From NCBI RefSeq assembly GCF_016031655.1, contig NZ_JACCHQ010000036.1, positions 1 to 61,938 of the forward strand: 61,938 nt of DNA, given 5' to 3'. The stretch's first letter is position 1; each line of letters begins with the position of its first letter. A model generated the notes under the pieces. That model was not told where the DNA came from, made no database searches, and was given only the letters and a program-made list of their open reading frames with translations. The position numbers and the translations under genes were made by a program. This stretch comes from Bradyrhizobium glycinis. Its GTDB lineage: Bacteria > Pseudomonadota > Alphaproteobacteria > Rhizobiales > Xanthobacteraceae. Below are positions 26,419 to 36,748 of this stretch, one piece after another.

Positions 26419-27573
26419 TCAGAATCCCGCGACATCGAGTCCGTCGGCAAAGCCTTCGCCGAGCGCGCCGGCAAGCTGACCGCTGCCGCGCACCTCCGCC
26501 GCGGCCCAGATGTTGTGCACCTCGACGGTCTCCAGCACCTTGGCCCAAAGATCGCGCTGAAGATAGACGCGCATGACGATGTTGATGGCAAGGGCGAGCG
26601 CGAAATAGCCGATCACCATCATCACCACCATCGGGATGCTCTTCGTCGCATTGTCGCCGGCGAAGATCTCCTCGGCGGAAACGCCGGTAAGCGAGACGAC
26701 GAGCAAGGCGCTGCCGCCCATATAGGCCGAGAACGCGACCGTGAGCAGCATCCACCAGCCGATCACTTTCCAGTACAGGCCGTAGAAGGCGTCATGAGGC
26801 AGGTTCGAGGACAGGCTGACGCCACCGATGCGGATGCCGTCGAGCCACCAGCGCCATTCGCGCGCCTTGAACTCGGCATAGAAGAACGGTGCGAGCGGGA
26901 AGATGAAGAGCGCGATCGGGCTGAGCAGCCACAGCCACCAGCCGCGCTTGAAGAAGGTCCAGCCGTCGGCTTCGAAATCGCCGCGGAGATCGCCGTAATG
27001 GGTGTGCCGCATCTTGTAGCGTTCGAGCGCAGCTGTGCGCCAGGGCAGCGCGAGACCGAGCGTCAGGAACACCAGCAAGCCCCACAGCATGGCGCGAAAC
27101 GCGTAAGCCCAGCCCGAGCCGTCCATCCAGAAGCGGACGCCGCGCCAGACCGTGCGCGTCAGGCGGTAGCGCCGCGCGCGAAAAATCGCGAACTGGCCGA
27201 AGGCGTAGAAGGCGATGAATAAGGGCGTCGAGGCAAAGCCCTGCCAGCGCTCGAACTCGATGCCGATAAGAAAATAGGCGAGATAGATCGGCACCAGGAT
27301 CGCGAGCGCGAACAGGAAGCCGACCAGGAGCTCCTTGGCCCTCCCGGTGTATTCGGCTGTATCGCCGTCGATCGCGGTGTGCGTCCACAGGTGACGGCGG
27401 ATGTCGGTGACGAGCCAGAACCGGTAGAAGCCGAAGGTGACGAGCTCGAGCATGGCACCCTTGGTGACCATCTTCCGGAACTCGGAGCGGTTGCCGGAGA
27501 AATCGACCCGCGTCGCCGGCAGAGGCGGGGGCAAGGGTTCGGACCCGATGGGGGTCCATTGCATGTCGTTCAC
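26419..27573 (-). CDS. DUF898 (YjgN family) membrane protein
   Basis: About 384 residues with roughly eight hydrophobic segments. Hallmarks of DUF898/YjgN: the repeated FxG...F/LxLLTFGFYRFW motif (MVTKGAMLELVTFGFYRFWL), internal TRTVWRGVRFWM and LGLALPWRTAALERYKMRHT. The start is ambiguous. GTG at 27573 has GAGG 9 bases upstream; TTG at 27582 and ATG at 27564 are alternatives. It is followed by the M48 peptidase in the same operon, suggesting the two work together in the membrane. Function of the family is unknown. Confidence 0.85.
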   Translation of the reverse strand: MNDMQWTPIGSEPLPPPLPATRVDFSGNRSEFRKMVTKGAMLELVTFGFYRFWLVTDIRRHLWTHTAIDGDTAEYTGRAKELLVGFLFALAILVPIYLAYFLIGIEFERWQGFASTPLFIAFYAFGQFAIFRARRYRLTRTVWRGVRFWMDGSGWAYAFRAMLWGLLVFLTLGLALPWRTAALERYKMRHTHYGDLRGDFEADGWTFFKRGWWLWLLSPIALFIFPLAPFFYAEFKAREWRWWLDGIRIGGVSLSSNLPHDAFYGLYWKVIGWWMLLTVAFSAYMGGSALLVVSLTGVSAEEIFAGDNATKSIPMVVMMVIGYFALALAINIVMRVYLQRDLWAKVLETVEVHNIWAAAEVRGSGQLAGALGEGFADGLDVAGF

Positions 27574-27739
27574 GGGCGGCAACCTCGGGATGCGGATCTC
27601 TTCCGGCCAAACTATAGATCAAAGGTTAGTCGATCCCCAAGATGAGCGGGTTCGATTTGGCTCGATTCCAGCCGGTTTCTGCCATGCTTCCACGACGAAA
27701 CGGTGTGCGGGGGATCACGCTCGTCGATGTCCCGTAGTC

Positions 27740-27835
27740 TCGATGGAGCGACGCGCAATCCAGGCCAGCGGCAGCAGCACCATGTCCCGGATTACGCTTG
27801 CGCTCCATCCAGGCTACGCACCTCCATCCCCGCTA
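27740..27835. repeat. imperfect palindromic intergenic repeat upstream of the P450 pair
   Basis: GATGGAGCGACGCGCAATCC and GGATTACGCTTGCGCTCCAT are near-complementary arms, followed by CAGGCTACGCACCTCCATCC. The whole 27583-27959 gap shows no convincing gene; it should hold the P450 promoter, perhaps in the AT-richer stretch 27890-27910. Confidence 0.5.
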
Positions 27836-27959
27836 CGCTCAAGGGTTGGATGTGGCAAAACTCTCCCTTGCCCCGGCGCCGACAACCGGCTGTAATTGCA
27901 AATCAAATACCGTAGCGCAGAATTCAACGACGCGCGGTTCATATCCAGGGAGAACGGTC

Positions 27960-29225
27960 ATGCATGGGACCATCGAAAGCGCGGCCAAGCTCGACGCCTT
28001 GCGCGAGCGCGCCATGTCGCTGCCGCTGGAGCAGTTCGATCCCGGCGACCCCGAATTGTTCAGGACCGATACGTTCTGGCCTTATTTCGATCGGCTGCGC
28101 CGCGAGGATCCCGTGCACTACTGCAAGGACTCGATGTTCGGGCCGTACTGGTCGGTGACGCGCTACAACGACATCATGGAGATCGAGACCAACCATGCGG
28201 TGTTCTCCTCGGCCTCCGCGCTCGGCGGCATCACCATCCGCGACATCGATCCGGATCTGCGCCGCGAAAGCTTCATCTCGATGGACCCGCCGCGCCATGC
28301 CGCCCAGCGCAAGACCGTGGCGCCGATGTTCACGCCGACACACCTGGACAATCTCGCCATCAACATCCGCAAGCGCTCGGCCGAGTGCCTGGACAACCTT
28401 CCCCGCGGCGAGGTGTTCGACTGGGTCGATCGCGTCTCGATCGAGCTCACGACGCAGATGCTGGCGGTGCTGTTCGACTTCCCCTGGGAGGATCGCCGCA
28501 AGCTGACGCGCTGGTCCGATATCGCCACCACTATTCCCGGCCCCGGAGGCCTGGTCGCCACCGAGGACGAGCGGCAGGCCGAGCTGACGGAATGCGCGGC
28601 CTATTTCTCGAGGCTCTGGAAGGAGCGCATCGAGCAGCCGCCGAAGAGCGATTTATTGTCGATGATGGCGCATGGCGCCGCGACGCGCGACATGGATGCG
28701 AAGAACTTCCTCGGCAATCTCATCCTCCTGATCGTCGGCGGCAACGACACCACGCGCAACACCATGTCGGGCTCGCTTCTCGCGCTGAGCCAGCATCCGG
28801 AGCAATATCGCAAGCTGCGCGAGAACCCTGATCTGCTCGACAGTTTCGTGCCGGAGGTGATCCGTTGGCAGACGCCGCTGGCGCATATGCGCCGCACGGC
28901 GCTCTCCGACTTCGAGTTCCGCGGCAAGCAAATCAAGAAGGGTGACAAGGTCGTGATGTGGTACGTCTCGGGCAACCGGGATGAGGAGGTGATCGACAGG
29001 CCCTACGAGTTCATCATCGATCGCGCCCGCCCGCGCACGCACCTGTCCTTCGGCTTCGGCATCCACCGTTGCGTCGGCCTGCGGCTTGCCGAGCTTCAGC
29101 TCAAGATTATTTGGGAAGAAATCCTCAGGCGATTCGACCATATTGACGTGGTCGGCGAACCCACCCGGGTCTATTCGAGTTTCGTAAAGGGTATCGAGAC
29201 GCTGCCGGTGAAGATTGCTGCGTGA
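27960..29225 (+). CDS. cytochrome P450, CYP153-like (first of tandem pair)
   Basis: A 421-residue soluble bacterial P450. I-helix oxygen-binding motif VGGNDTTRNTM, K-helix ExxR region within PEVIRWQTPLAHMRRTAL, and heme-ligand loop HLSFGFGIHRCVGLRLAE with Cys371. The phrases KGDKVVMWYVSGNRDEE and PRTHLSFGFGIHRCVG are characteristic of CYP153, the family of terminal alkane/fatty-acid hydroxylases. ATG with AGGGAG upstream is chosen over a longer open frame. It is 24 bases from a paralogue. No ferredoxin or reductase gene is adjacent, so electrons must come from a distant gene product. Confidence 0.93.
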   Translation: MHGTIESAAKLDALRERAMSLPLEQFDPGDPELFRTDTFWPYFDRLRREDPVHYCKDSMFGPYWSVTRYNDIMEIETNHAVFSSASALGGITIRDIDPDLRRESFISMDPPRHAAQRKTVAPMFTPTHLDNLAINIRKRSAECLDNLPRGEVFDWVDRVSIELTTQMLAVLFDFPWEDRRKLTRWSDIATTIPGPGGLVATEDERQAELTECAAYFSRLWKERIEQPPKSDLLSMMAHGAATRDMDAKNFLGNLILLIVGGNDTTRNTMSGSLLALSQHPEQYRKLRENPDLLDSFVPEVIRWQTPLAHMRRTALSDFEFRGKQIKKGDKVVMWYVSGNRDEEVIDRPYEFIIDRARPRTHLSFGFGIHRCVGLRLAELQLKIIWEEILRRFDHIDVVGEPTRVYSSFVKGIETLPVKIAA

Positions 29226-29249
29226 GTCGAACGCAACGGAGCCACGACG

Positions 29250-30524
29250 ATGAACATCCAAGCGCCGGTTAAAGTGGACAAGGCCGAACGCATGCGCAGG
29301 GCCCGCGAGGAGGCCTATGCGACGCCGTTGTCGCAATTCCACCCCGGCGCGCCCCGGCTGTTCCAGGACGACACGCTGTGGCCCTGGTTCGAGCGGCTGC
29401 GCAAGGAAGAGCCGGTGCATTACTGCACCAACGCGCCGATCGAGCCGTACTGGTCGGTGGTGAAGTACAATGACATCATGCATGTCGATACCAATCACGG
29501 CATCTTCTCCTCGGACTCCAAGCTCGGCGGCATCTCGATCCGCGACGTGCCCGAAGGCTACGACTATCCGAGCTTCATCGCGATGGACCAGCCCCGGCAT
29601 TCGGCGCAGCGCAAGACGGTGTCGCCGATGTTCACGCCGACACACCTGGACGAGCTGGCCAAGCTGATCCGCCAGCGCTCGCAGACCGTGCTCGACAATC
29701 TGCCGCGCAACGAGACCTTCAACTTTGTCGAGCGCGTCTCGATCGAGCTGACCACGCAGATGCTGGCGACCCTGTTCGACTTTCCCTGGGAGGAGCGGCG
29801 CAAGCTGACGCGCTGGTCCGACGTTTCCACCGCGCTGCCCAAGAGCGGCATCGTCGCCAGCGCCGAAGAACGCCGCCGCGAGATGGACGAGTGCTACGCC
29901 TACATGTCCAAACTCTGGAACGAGCGCGTCAACTCGGCGCCGCGCAACGACCTGTTGTCGCTGATGGCACACAACGAGGCCACGCGCCACATGGACCCCG
30001 ACAATTTGATGGGCAACATCATCCTGCTCATCGTTGGCGGCAACGACACCACGCGCAACACCATGACCGGCTCGGTGCTGGCGCTGAACGAGAACCCGGA
30101 GCAGTACGACAAGCTGCGCGCCAATCCGGAGCTGATCGATTCCATGGTGCCGGAGGTGATCCGCTGGCAGACGCCGCTGGCGCATATGCGTCGCACCGCG
30201 CTTGCCGATACCGAGATCGGCGGCAAGCACATCAGGAAGGGCGACCGCGTCGTGATGTGGTACGTCTCCGGCAATCGCGACGAGGAGATGTTCGACAAGC
30301 CGAACGAGTTCATCATCGACCGCCCGCGCCCGCGCACGCATCTGTCCTTCGGCTTCGGCATTCACCGCTGCGTCGGCATGCGGCTCGCCGAGCTGCAGCT
30401 GCGGATCGTGTGGGAGGAGATGCTGAAGCGCTTCGACCGGATCGAGGTGGTCGGCGAGCCCAAGCGGATTTATTCGAGCTTCATCAAGGGATACGAGACG
30501 CTGCCGGTGCGGATACCAGGCTGA
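29250..30524 (+). CDS. cytochrome P450, CYP153-like (second of tandem pair)
   Basis: A 424-residue paralogue of the preceding P450, sharing most of the I-helix to heme region (VGGNDTTRNTM; FGFGIHRCVG with Cys374). Divergence is concentrated in the N-terminal 35 residues and around residues 90-115 and 200-235, which include the substrate-recognition B-C and F-G regions, so the two may differ in substrate. Co-transcribed with its neighbour. Likely a cytosolic hydroxylase of a hydrocarbon, fatty acid or terpenoid; substrate is inferred only from the family. Confidence 0.93.
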   Translation: MNIQAPVKVDKAERMRRAREEAYATPLSQFHPGAPRLFQDDTLWPWFERLRKEEPVHYCTNAPIEPYWSVVKYNDIMHVDTNHGIFSSDSKLGGISIRDVPEGYDYPSFIAMDQPRHSAQRKTVSPMFTPTHLDELAKLIRQRSQTVLDNLPRNETFNFVERVSIELTTQMLATLFDFPWEERRKLTRWSDVSTALPKSGIVASAEERRREMDECYAYMSKLWNERVNSAPRNDLLSLMAHNEATRHMDPDNLMGNIILLIVGGNDTTRNTMTGSVLALNENPEQYDKLRANPELIDSMVPEVIRWQTPLAHMRRTALADTEIGGKHIRKGDRVVMWYVSGNRDEEMFDKPNEFIIDRPRPRTHLSFGFGIHRCVGMRLAELQLRIVWEEMLKRFDRIEVVGEPKRIYSSFIKGYETLPVRIPG

Positions 30525-30536
30525 GCTCTCTCCTAC

Positions 30537-30623
30537 CGTCATTGCGAGGAGCGAAGCGACGAAGCAATCCAGACTGCCACTGCGGAAAGATTCCTGGATT
30601 GCTTCGCTACGCTCGCAATGACG
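30537..30623. repeat. inverted repeat (family A)
   Basis: CGTCATTGCGAGGAGCGAAG arm with an extra insertion relative to other copies, and right arm GATTGCTTCGCTACGCTCGC plus AATGACG. Starts 12 bases after the second P450 stop. Confidence 0.88.
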
Positions 30624-30749
30624 AGGCGATTTCCGCGTATAACACTGGTCGCAGAAAGCTCGGCGGCAGCCCAGCTATAAAATTCCGGCATGACAGCTCG
30701 CGCCAGATGCGAAGGCACGATGGCGTGCGGCTGTTCTACCACACGCCGT

Positions 30750-31670
30750 CTAACTCAACCTGATGTCCCACACGCCGTCCTTGCGGCAGGCGGCGACCTC
30801 CTCGCGCAACAGCGCGGTGATGGCGAGCGAGGCCGTCGAGGCCGGGCGGTCGATTGGAGAGGCAAAGATGAGCTCGCGCGTCATCGGCTTGGATACCGGT
30901 GCGGTTTCCAGCCGCCCGTCCGCGACCTCGCCGTGGACAGAGGACGGCGGCAGCAGCGCGAAGCCGAGGCCCTCCTCGACCAGGCTCGTCAGCACGCGGA
31001 AGGAATCCGCCTCCAGCTGGACGTCGAGCTTGATCTTGCGCTGGGCCGCGGCGTGCTCGATCAGCGCGCGGAGGCCGTGGGAATGAGAGGGCAGCACCAG
31101 CCGCTGCCGCAGCAGCCAGCCGATGTCGACGCTCTTCTTCCGCGCCAGCCCGCAGCCGCGCGGACCGACCGCGACGATGTTGTCGCGCCCCAGGCTCTGC
31201 ACGTTGAGATGCAGGTCGGCCGAGCGGCCGTACAGGATGGCGAGATCCATCTCGCCGCGATGCAGCCATTCGACCAGATGGCCACTGTAGCTTTCGACGA
31301 TGCGCAGCGAGATGCCGGGAAATTTTTCGACGCAGCGCCGTGCAAAGCGCGCCGACAGCACGCAGCTCACGGTCGGAACCAGGCCGAGCACGACCTGGCC
31401 GGAGGGCGGCCCCTTGGCCGACTGGATGTCGTCGCGGATCTGGTCGATCTGCCGCACGATGCCGGAGGTGCGCGCGAGCAGCAGGCGGCCGGCCTCGGTC
31501 AGCACCATGCCGCGGCCATTGCGGGTGAAGAGTTCGGTGCGCAGCTCGTGTTCCAGCAGCTTGATCTGCCGGGAGAGCGCCGGCTGCGCCACGCGCAAGG
31601 TGTCGGAGGCCTTGGACAGGCTGCCGAGCTCCGCCACGCAACTGAAGGTCCTGAGCTGCCGGAAATCCAT
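30750..31670 (-). CDS. LysR family transcriptional regulator
   Basis: A 306-residue LysR protein: N-terminal winged HTH (MDFRQLRTFSCVAELGSLSK, then RVAQPALSRQIKLLE) and periplasmic-binding-like effector domain. Start at MDFRQL is the standard family N-terminus; earlier in-frame codons overlap the control region. It is divergent from the acyl-CoA dehydrogenase/CoA transferase/hydratase operon, with a CTAT-N11-ATAG LysR box and a second dyad between them. Expected to activate that operon on binding a pathway acid or CoA ester and to repress itself. Confidence 0.94.
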   Translation of the reverse strand: MDFRQLRTFSCVAELGSLSKASDTLRVAQPALSRQIKLLEHELRTELFTRNGRGMVLTEAGRLLLARTSGIVRQIDQIRDDIQSAKGPPSGQVVLGLVPTVSCVLSARFARRCVEKFPGISLRIVESYSGHLVEWLHRGEMDLAILYGRSADLHLNVQSLGRDNIVAVGPRGCGLARKKSVDIGWLLRQRLVLPSHSHGLRALIEHAAAQRKIKLDVQLEADSFRVLTSLVEEGLGFALLPPSSVHGEVADGRLETAPVSKPMTRELIFASPIDRPASTASLAITALLREEVAACRKDGVWDIRLS

Positions 31671-31701
31671 GCTTGCCAATCCTGGAAGGCTACTCCATAC
31701 G

Positions 31702-31720
31702 CTATAACAAATGAGCATAG
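31702..31720. promoter_or_regulatory. LysR-type operator (CTAT-N11-ATAG)
   Basis: CTATAACAAATGAGCATAG is a T-N11-A site with four-base perfect arms, 32 bases upstream of the LysR start and 75 bases before the operon start. Confidence 0.6.
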
Positions 31721-31725
31721 GGGGC

Positions 31726-31747
31726 GGGCATTGTTTTCACAACGCCC
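31726..31747. promoter_or_regulatory. second dyad in the LysR control region
   Basis: GGGCATTGT-TTTC-ACAACGCCC, an inverted repeat with one mismatch pair, 6 bases after the LysR box; a possible second regulator contact or activation site. Confidence 0.45.
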
Positions 31748-31794
31748 GTGGGTTGGCCGGCGTTATCTTAACTGCCGCTGAGATTGGAAACGCC

Positions 31795-32964
31795 ATGAGT
31801 CAAGAACACCACACCGAAGATTACGCCGACATCCGCGAGGCCGTTGCCAAGCTCTGCGCGCAGTTCCCCGGCGAATATTGGCGCAAGCTCGATCGCGAGA
31901 TGGCCTACCCCAAGGCGTTCGTCGACGCGCTGACCGAGGCCGGCTATCTCTCGGTGCTGATCCCGGAGGAATATGGCGGCGCGGGCCTGAAGCTTTCGGC
32001 GGCCGCGGCGATCCTGGAAGAGATCCAGCGCGCGGGCTGCAACGGCGGCGGCTGCCACGCCCAGATGTACACGATGGGCACGGTGCTGCGGCACGGCAAT
32101 GCCGAGCAGAAGGCAAAGTACCTGCCGAAGATCGCGAGCGGCGAGTTGCGCCTGCAGGCGTTCGGGGTCACCGAGCCGACCAGCGGTACCGACACCTCCT
32201 CGCTGAAGACGTTCGCACGCAAGGACGGCAACGACAGCTACATCGTCAACGGCCAGAAGATCTGGACCAGCCGCGCCGAGCATTCCGATTTGATGGTGCT
32301 GCTGGCGCGCACCACGCCGAAGGACCAGGTCAAGAAGCGCACCGACGGTCTTTCCGTGTTCATCGTCGACATGCGCGAGGCCAAGAACAACGGCCTCGAG
32401 ATCCGCCCGATCCGCACCATGATGAACCACGCCACCACCGAGGTGTTCTTCACCGACATGAGGGTGTCGGCGGAGAACCTGATCGGCGAGGAAGGCAAGG
32501 GTTTTCGCTACATCCTCTCCGGCATGAATGCCGAGCGCATCCTGATCGCGGCCGAATGCGTCGGCGACGCCAAGTGGTTCATCGCGAAGGCGACGAACTA
32601 CGCCAAGGAGCGCGCCGTGTTCGGCCGGCCGATCGGCCAGAATCAAGGCATCCAGTTTCCGATCGCCAAGGCCTACGCCTCGATGCGCGCGGCCGAGCTG
32701 ATGGTGAAGGAAGCGACGCGCAAATATGAGGCCGGGCTCGATTGCGGCGCGGAGGCCAACATGGCCAAGATGCTGGCGGCGGATGCGTCGTGGGAAGCGG
32801 CGAATGCCTGCATCCAGACCCATGGCGGCTTCGGTTTCGCCGAGGAATACGACGTCGAGCGCAAATTCCGCGAGACGCGGCTCTACCAGGTTGCGCCGAT
32901 CTCGACCAACCTCGTGCTGTCCTACGTCGCCGAGCATGTGCTCGGCATGCCGCGCTCCTACTGA
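31795..32964 (+). CDS. acyl-CoA dehydrogenase
   Basis: A 389-residue acyl-CoA dehydrogenase, first gene of a LysR-controlled operon. FAD-binding motifs AFGVTEPTSGTDTSS and YIVNGQKIWTSRAEHSDLM, and the C-terminal CIQTHGGFGFAEEYDVERKF. At the MCAD catalytic-glutamate position (YEGTS) the protein has YQVAPIS, so any base must come from another site, as in isovaleryl-type enzymes. ATG at 31795 is chosen at the normal family N-terminus. With the following CoA transferase and MaoC-type hydratase it would oxidise a CoA ester of an acid activated by CoA transfer. Confidence 0.94.
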   Translation: MSQEHHTEDYADIREAVAKLCAQFPGEYWRKLDREMAYPKAFVDALTEAGYLSVLIPEEYGGAGLKLSAAAAILEEIQRAGCNGGGCHAQMYTMGTVLRHGNAEQKAKYLPKIASGELRLQAFGVTEPTSGTDTSSLKTFARKDGNDSYIVNGQKIWTSRAEHSDLMVLLARTTPKDQVKKRTDGLSVFIVDMREAKNNGLEIRPIRTMMNHATTEVFFTDMRVSAENLIGEEGKGFRYILSGMNAERILIAAECVGDAKWFIAKATNYAKERAVFGRPIGQNQGIQFPIAKAYASMRAAELMVKEATRKYEAGLDCGAEANMAKMLAADASWEAANACIQTHGGFGFAEEYDVERKFRETRLYQVAPISTNLVLSYVAEHVLGMPRSY

Positions 32965-32973
32965 GGTCGGGCC

Positions 32974-34074
32974 ATGGGAGCACTTGACGGGATCAGGGTG
33001 ATTGCGGTCGAGCAGGCGGTGGCGGCGCCGTTCTGCTCCTCGCGCCTGGCGGATGCCGGCGCGGAGGTGATCAAGATCGAGCGGCCCGAGGGCGATTTCG
33101 CCCGCGGCTATGACGCGGCGGCCAAGGGCCAGAGCAGCTATTTCGTTTGGCTCAACCGCGGCAAGCAATCGGTCGTGGTCGATCTCACGACGAACGAAGG
33201 CCGCGCCGAGCTGGAGAAGCTGATCGCGAGCGCCGACGTGCTGATCCAGAACCTCAAGCCGGGCTCGATGGACAAGCTCGGCTTCTCGCGCGAGCGGCTC
33301 TTGAAGGACTATCCCAAGCTGATTTCCTGCACGATTACCGGCTATGGCGACGAGGGTCCCTACGCGCACCGCAAGGCCTATGATCTCCTGATCCAGGCCG
33401 AGAGCGGGCTCGCCTCGATCACCGGCAATCCCGATGGCGCCTCGCGCGTCGGCATGTCGATCGTCGACGTCGCGACCGGCGCCACCGCGCATGCGGCGAT
33501 CCTGGAGGCGCTGATCGCGCGCGGGCGCACCGGCAAGGGCGCCGACATCCGCATCTCCATGTTCGACGTGATGGCGGATTGGTGCACCGTGCCGCTGCTC
33601 AATGCCGAAGCCGGCAATCCGCCCAAGCGCATGGGCCTGCGGCATCCGTCGATCGCGCCCTATGGCGTGTTCACCTCCAGGGACGGCAAGGACATCTTGA
33701 TCTCGATCCAGAGCGAGCGCGAGTGGAAGACGCTGTGCGCGAAGGTGCTGGATCAGCCGGACCTGCCGGCCGATCCCCGCGTCGCCAACATGGTCGAGCG
33801 CGTGCGCAACCGCGACTTCACCGACACGACGGTGGCCGACATCTTCGGCAAGATGACGCGCGACGAGCTCTTGAAGCGTCTGTCGGACGCCGACATCGCC
33901 TTCGCCGAGGTCAACACCATGGCGGACCTCGCCAGCCATCCGCATCTGCGGCGCATCGAGGTCGACACGCCGAATGGTCGCGTCAGCTATCCCGCGCCGG
34001 CGCCGATCATCGTCGGCGAGACGCGCTCTTACGGCGCCGTGCCCGCCATCGGCGAGCGTCCCCAGTCCAAATAG
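32974..34074 (+). CDS. CaiB/BaiF (class III) CoA transferase
   Basis: A 366-residue class III CoA transferase. Motifs: GIRVIAVEQAVAAPFCSSRL, AEVIKIERPEGDFARGYD, LNRGKQSVVVDLT and the catalytic-Asp segment RKAYDLLIQAESGL. It resembles transferases acting on C4/C5 dicarboxylates, such as mesaconyl-CoA C1-C4 transferase and succinyl-CoA:dicarboxylate transferases; the match is by pattern and not proven. It lies 9 bases after the dehydrogenase stop and 15 before the hydratase, so all three form one operon. Confidence 0.93.
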   Translation: MGALDGIRVIAVEQAVAAPFCSSRLADAGAEVIKIERPEGDFARGYDAAAKGQSSYFVWLNRGKQSVVVDLTTNEGRAELEKLIASADVLIQNLKPGSMDKLGFSRERLLKDYPKLISCTITGYGDEGPYAHRKAYDLLIQAESGLASITGNPDGASRVGMSIVDVATGATAHAAILEALIARGRTGKGADIRISMFDVMADWCTVPLLNAEAGNPPKRMGLRHPSIAPYGVFTSRDGKDILISIQSEREWKTLCAKVLDQPDLPADPRVANMVERVRNRDFTDTTVADIFGKMTRDELLKRLSDADIAFAEVNTMADLASHPHLRRIEVDTPNGRVSYPAPAPIIVGETRSYGAVPAIGERPQSK

Positions 34075-34089
34075 AGAGAGCGAGGTGTC

Positions 34090-34941
34090 ATGACCGAAAA
34101 GCTCGACATTGATCATTTGCGGCAATGGATCGGCCGCACCCAAGAGGCCACCGACGTCGTCACCGCGCAGCTCGTCAAGGGCCTGCGCGCGACGCTGTTC
34201 CAGGAGGTCGGCGAGCCCAAGGCGGGCGACGCTGCGCCGTTCACGGTGCATTGGTGCCTGGCGCAGCCGGTGTTCCCGATGTCGATGCTGGGGCCCGACG
34301 GCCATCCGACCCGCGGCGGCTTCCTGCCACCGGTGCCGCTGCCGCGTCGGATGTGGGCCGGCGGCGAGATCGAGTTCTTGCAGCCCCTGCGCGTCGGCGA
34401 TGAATCGACGCGGACCTCGCGTATCGGCGATGTGCAAGTGAAGACGGGCTCGACCGGCACGCTGTGCTTCGTCTCGGTCGAGCACAGCATCTCTTCGCCC
34501 CGCGGCACGGCGATCCGCGAGCGGCAGGACATCGTCTATCGCGAAATGACCGGCAGCGCGCCGGCTGGCGGCAAGGCGCCGCCTCCGCCGCCGAAGGCGC
34601 AGCATCGCGAAACGCATGTGTCCGACCCCGTGCTGCTGTTCCGCTATTCCGCACTGACCTTCAACGGCCACCGCATCCACTACGACCGCGACTATGTCAC
34701 CAAGGTCGAGGGCTATCCGGGCCTGATCTTCCACGGCCCGCTGCAGGCGGCGCTGATCGTCGAGATGGCGGCCAAGCTTCGTGGCGGCAAGGCGCCGAAG
34801 AAGTTTTCCTATCGCGGCGTGCAGCCGCTGTTCGAGGGGACGGAGTTCTCCGTCAACGCCAACGACAGCGGCGAGAGCATGGAGCTTTGGACCGCGAACG
34901 CAGAGGGGCAGCCGACGATGAAGGGCACGGCGGTGTGGTGA
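34090..34941 (+). CDS. MaoC/FAS1-like hydratase, mesaconyl-C4-CoA hydratase type
   Basis: A 283-residue double-hotdog hydratase. The N-terminal half is a degenerate hotdog (VTAQLVKGLRATLFQEVGEP; PRRMWAGGEIEFLQPL). The C-terminal half holds the R-specific hydratase active site, Asp/His-type: FNGHRIHYDRDYVTKVEGYP and GLIFHGPLQAALIVE. This architecture is that of mesaconyl-C4-CoA hydratase (Meh) and eukaryote-type HTD2. It ends the LysR-controlled operon. Together the three enzymes fit CoA activation, dehydrogenation and hydration of a short dicarboxylic acid. Confidence 0.9.
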   Translation: MTEKLDIDHLRQWIGRTQEATDVVTAQLVKGLRATLFQEVGEPKAGDAAPFTVHWCLAQPVFPMSMLGPDGHPTRGGFLPPVPLPRRMWAGGEIEFLQPLRVGDESTRTSRIGDVQVKTGSTGTLCFVSVEHSISSPRGTAIRERQDIVYREMTGSAPAGGKAPPPPPKAQHRETHVSDPVLLFRYSALTFNGHRIHYDRDYVTKVEGYPGLIFHGPLQAALIVEMAAKLRGGKAPKKFSYRGVQPLFEGTEFSVNANDSGESMELWTANAEGQPTMKGTAVW

Positions 34942-34959
34942 GCCACTGCTGTTTCCTCC

Positions 34960-35046
34960 CGTCATTGCGAGCGTAGCGAAGCAATCCAGCATCTTTCCGC
35001 GGCGGCAGTCTGGATTGCTTCGTCGCAAGGGCTCCTCGCAATGACG
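34960..35046. repeat. inverted repeat (family A)
   Basis: CGTCATTGCGAGCGTAGCGA left arm; right arm GATTGCTTCGTCGCAAGGGC then TCCTCGCAATGACG, which carries a small insertion. It lies 18 bases after the hydratase stop. Confidence 0.88.
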
Positions 35047-35090
35047 TGGCGGGGCTGCTACGTTCAATCAACAACGCAGGGACGGAAACC

Positions 35091-36725
<1,635 letters not shown>

Positions 36726-36748
36726 CGCGCGCTCGTCCGGCTACGGCA

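Noticed and set aside
30750..31718. LysR start at 31718, giving a 322-residue protein
   Set aside because: That start would place the CTAT-N11-ATAG operator inside the coding sequence and adds residues not found in the family; MDFRQL at 31670 is standard.
31768..35067. A 1099-codon open frame on the minus strand opposite the LysR-regulated operon
   Set aside because: It is the antisense shadow of three clearly recognisable genes in GC-rich DNA. Its translation has no family pattern, only Arg/Ala/Leu/Gly-rich sequence.
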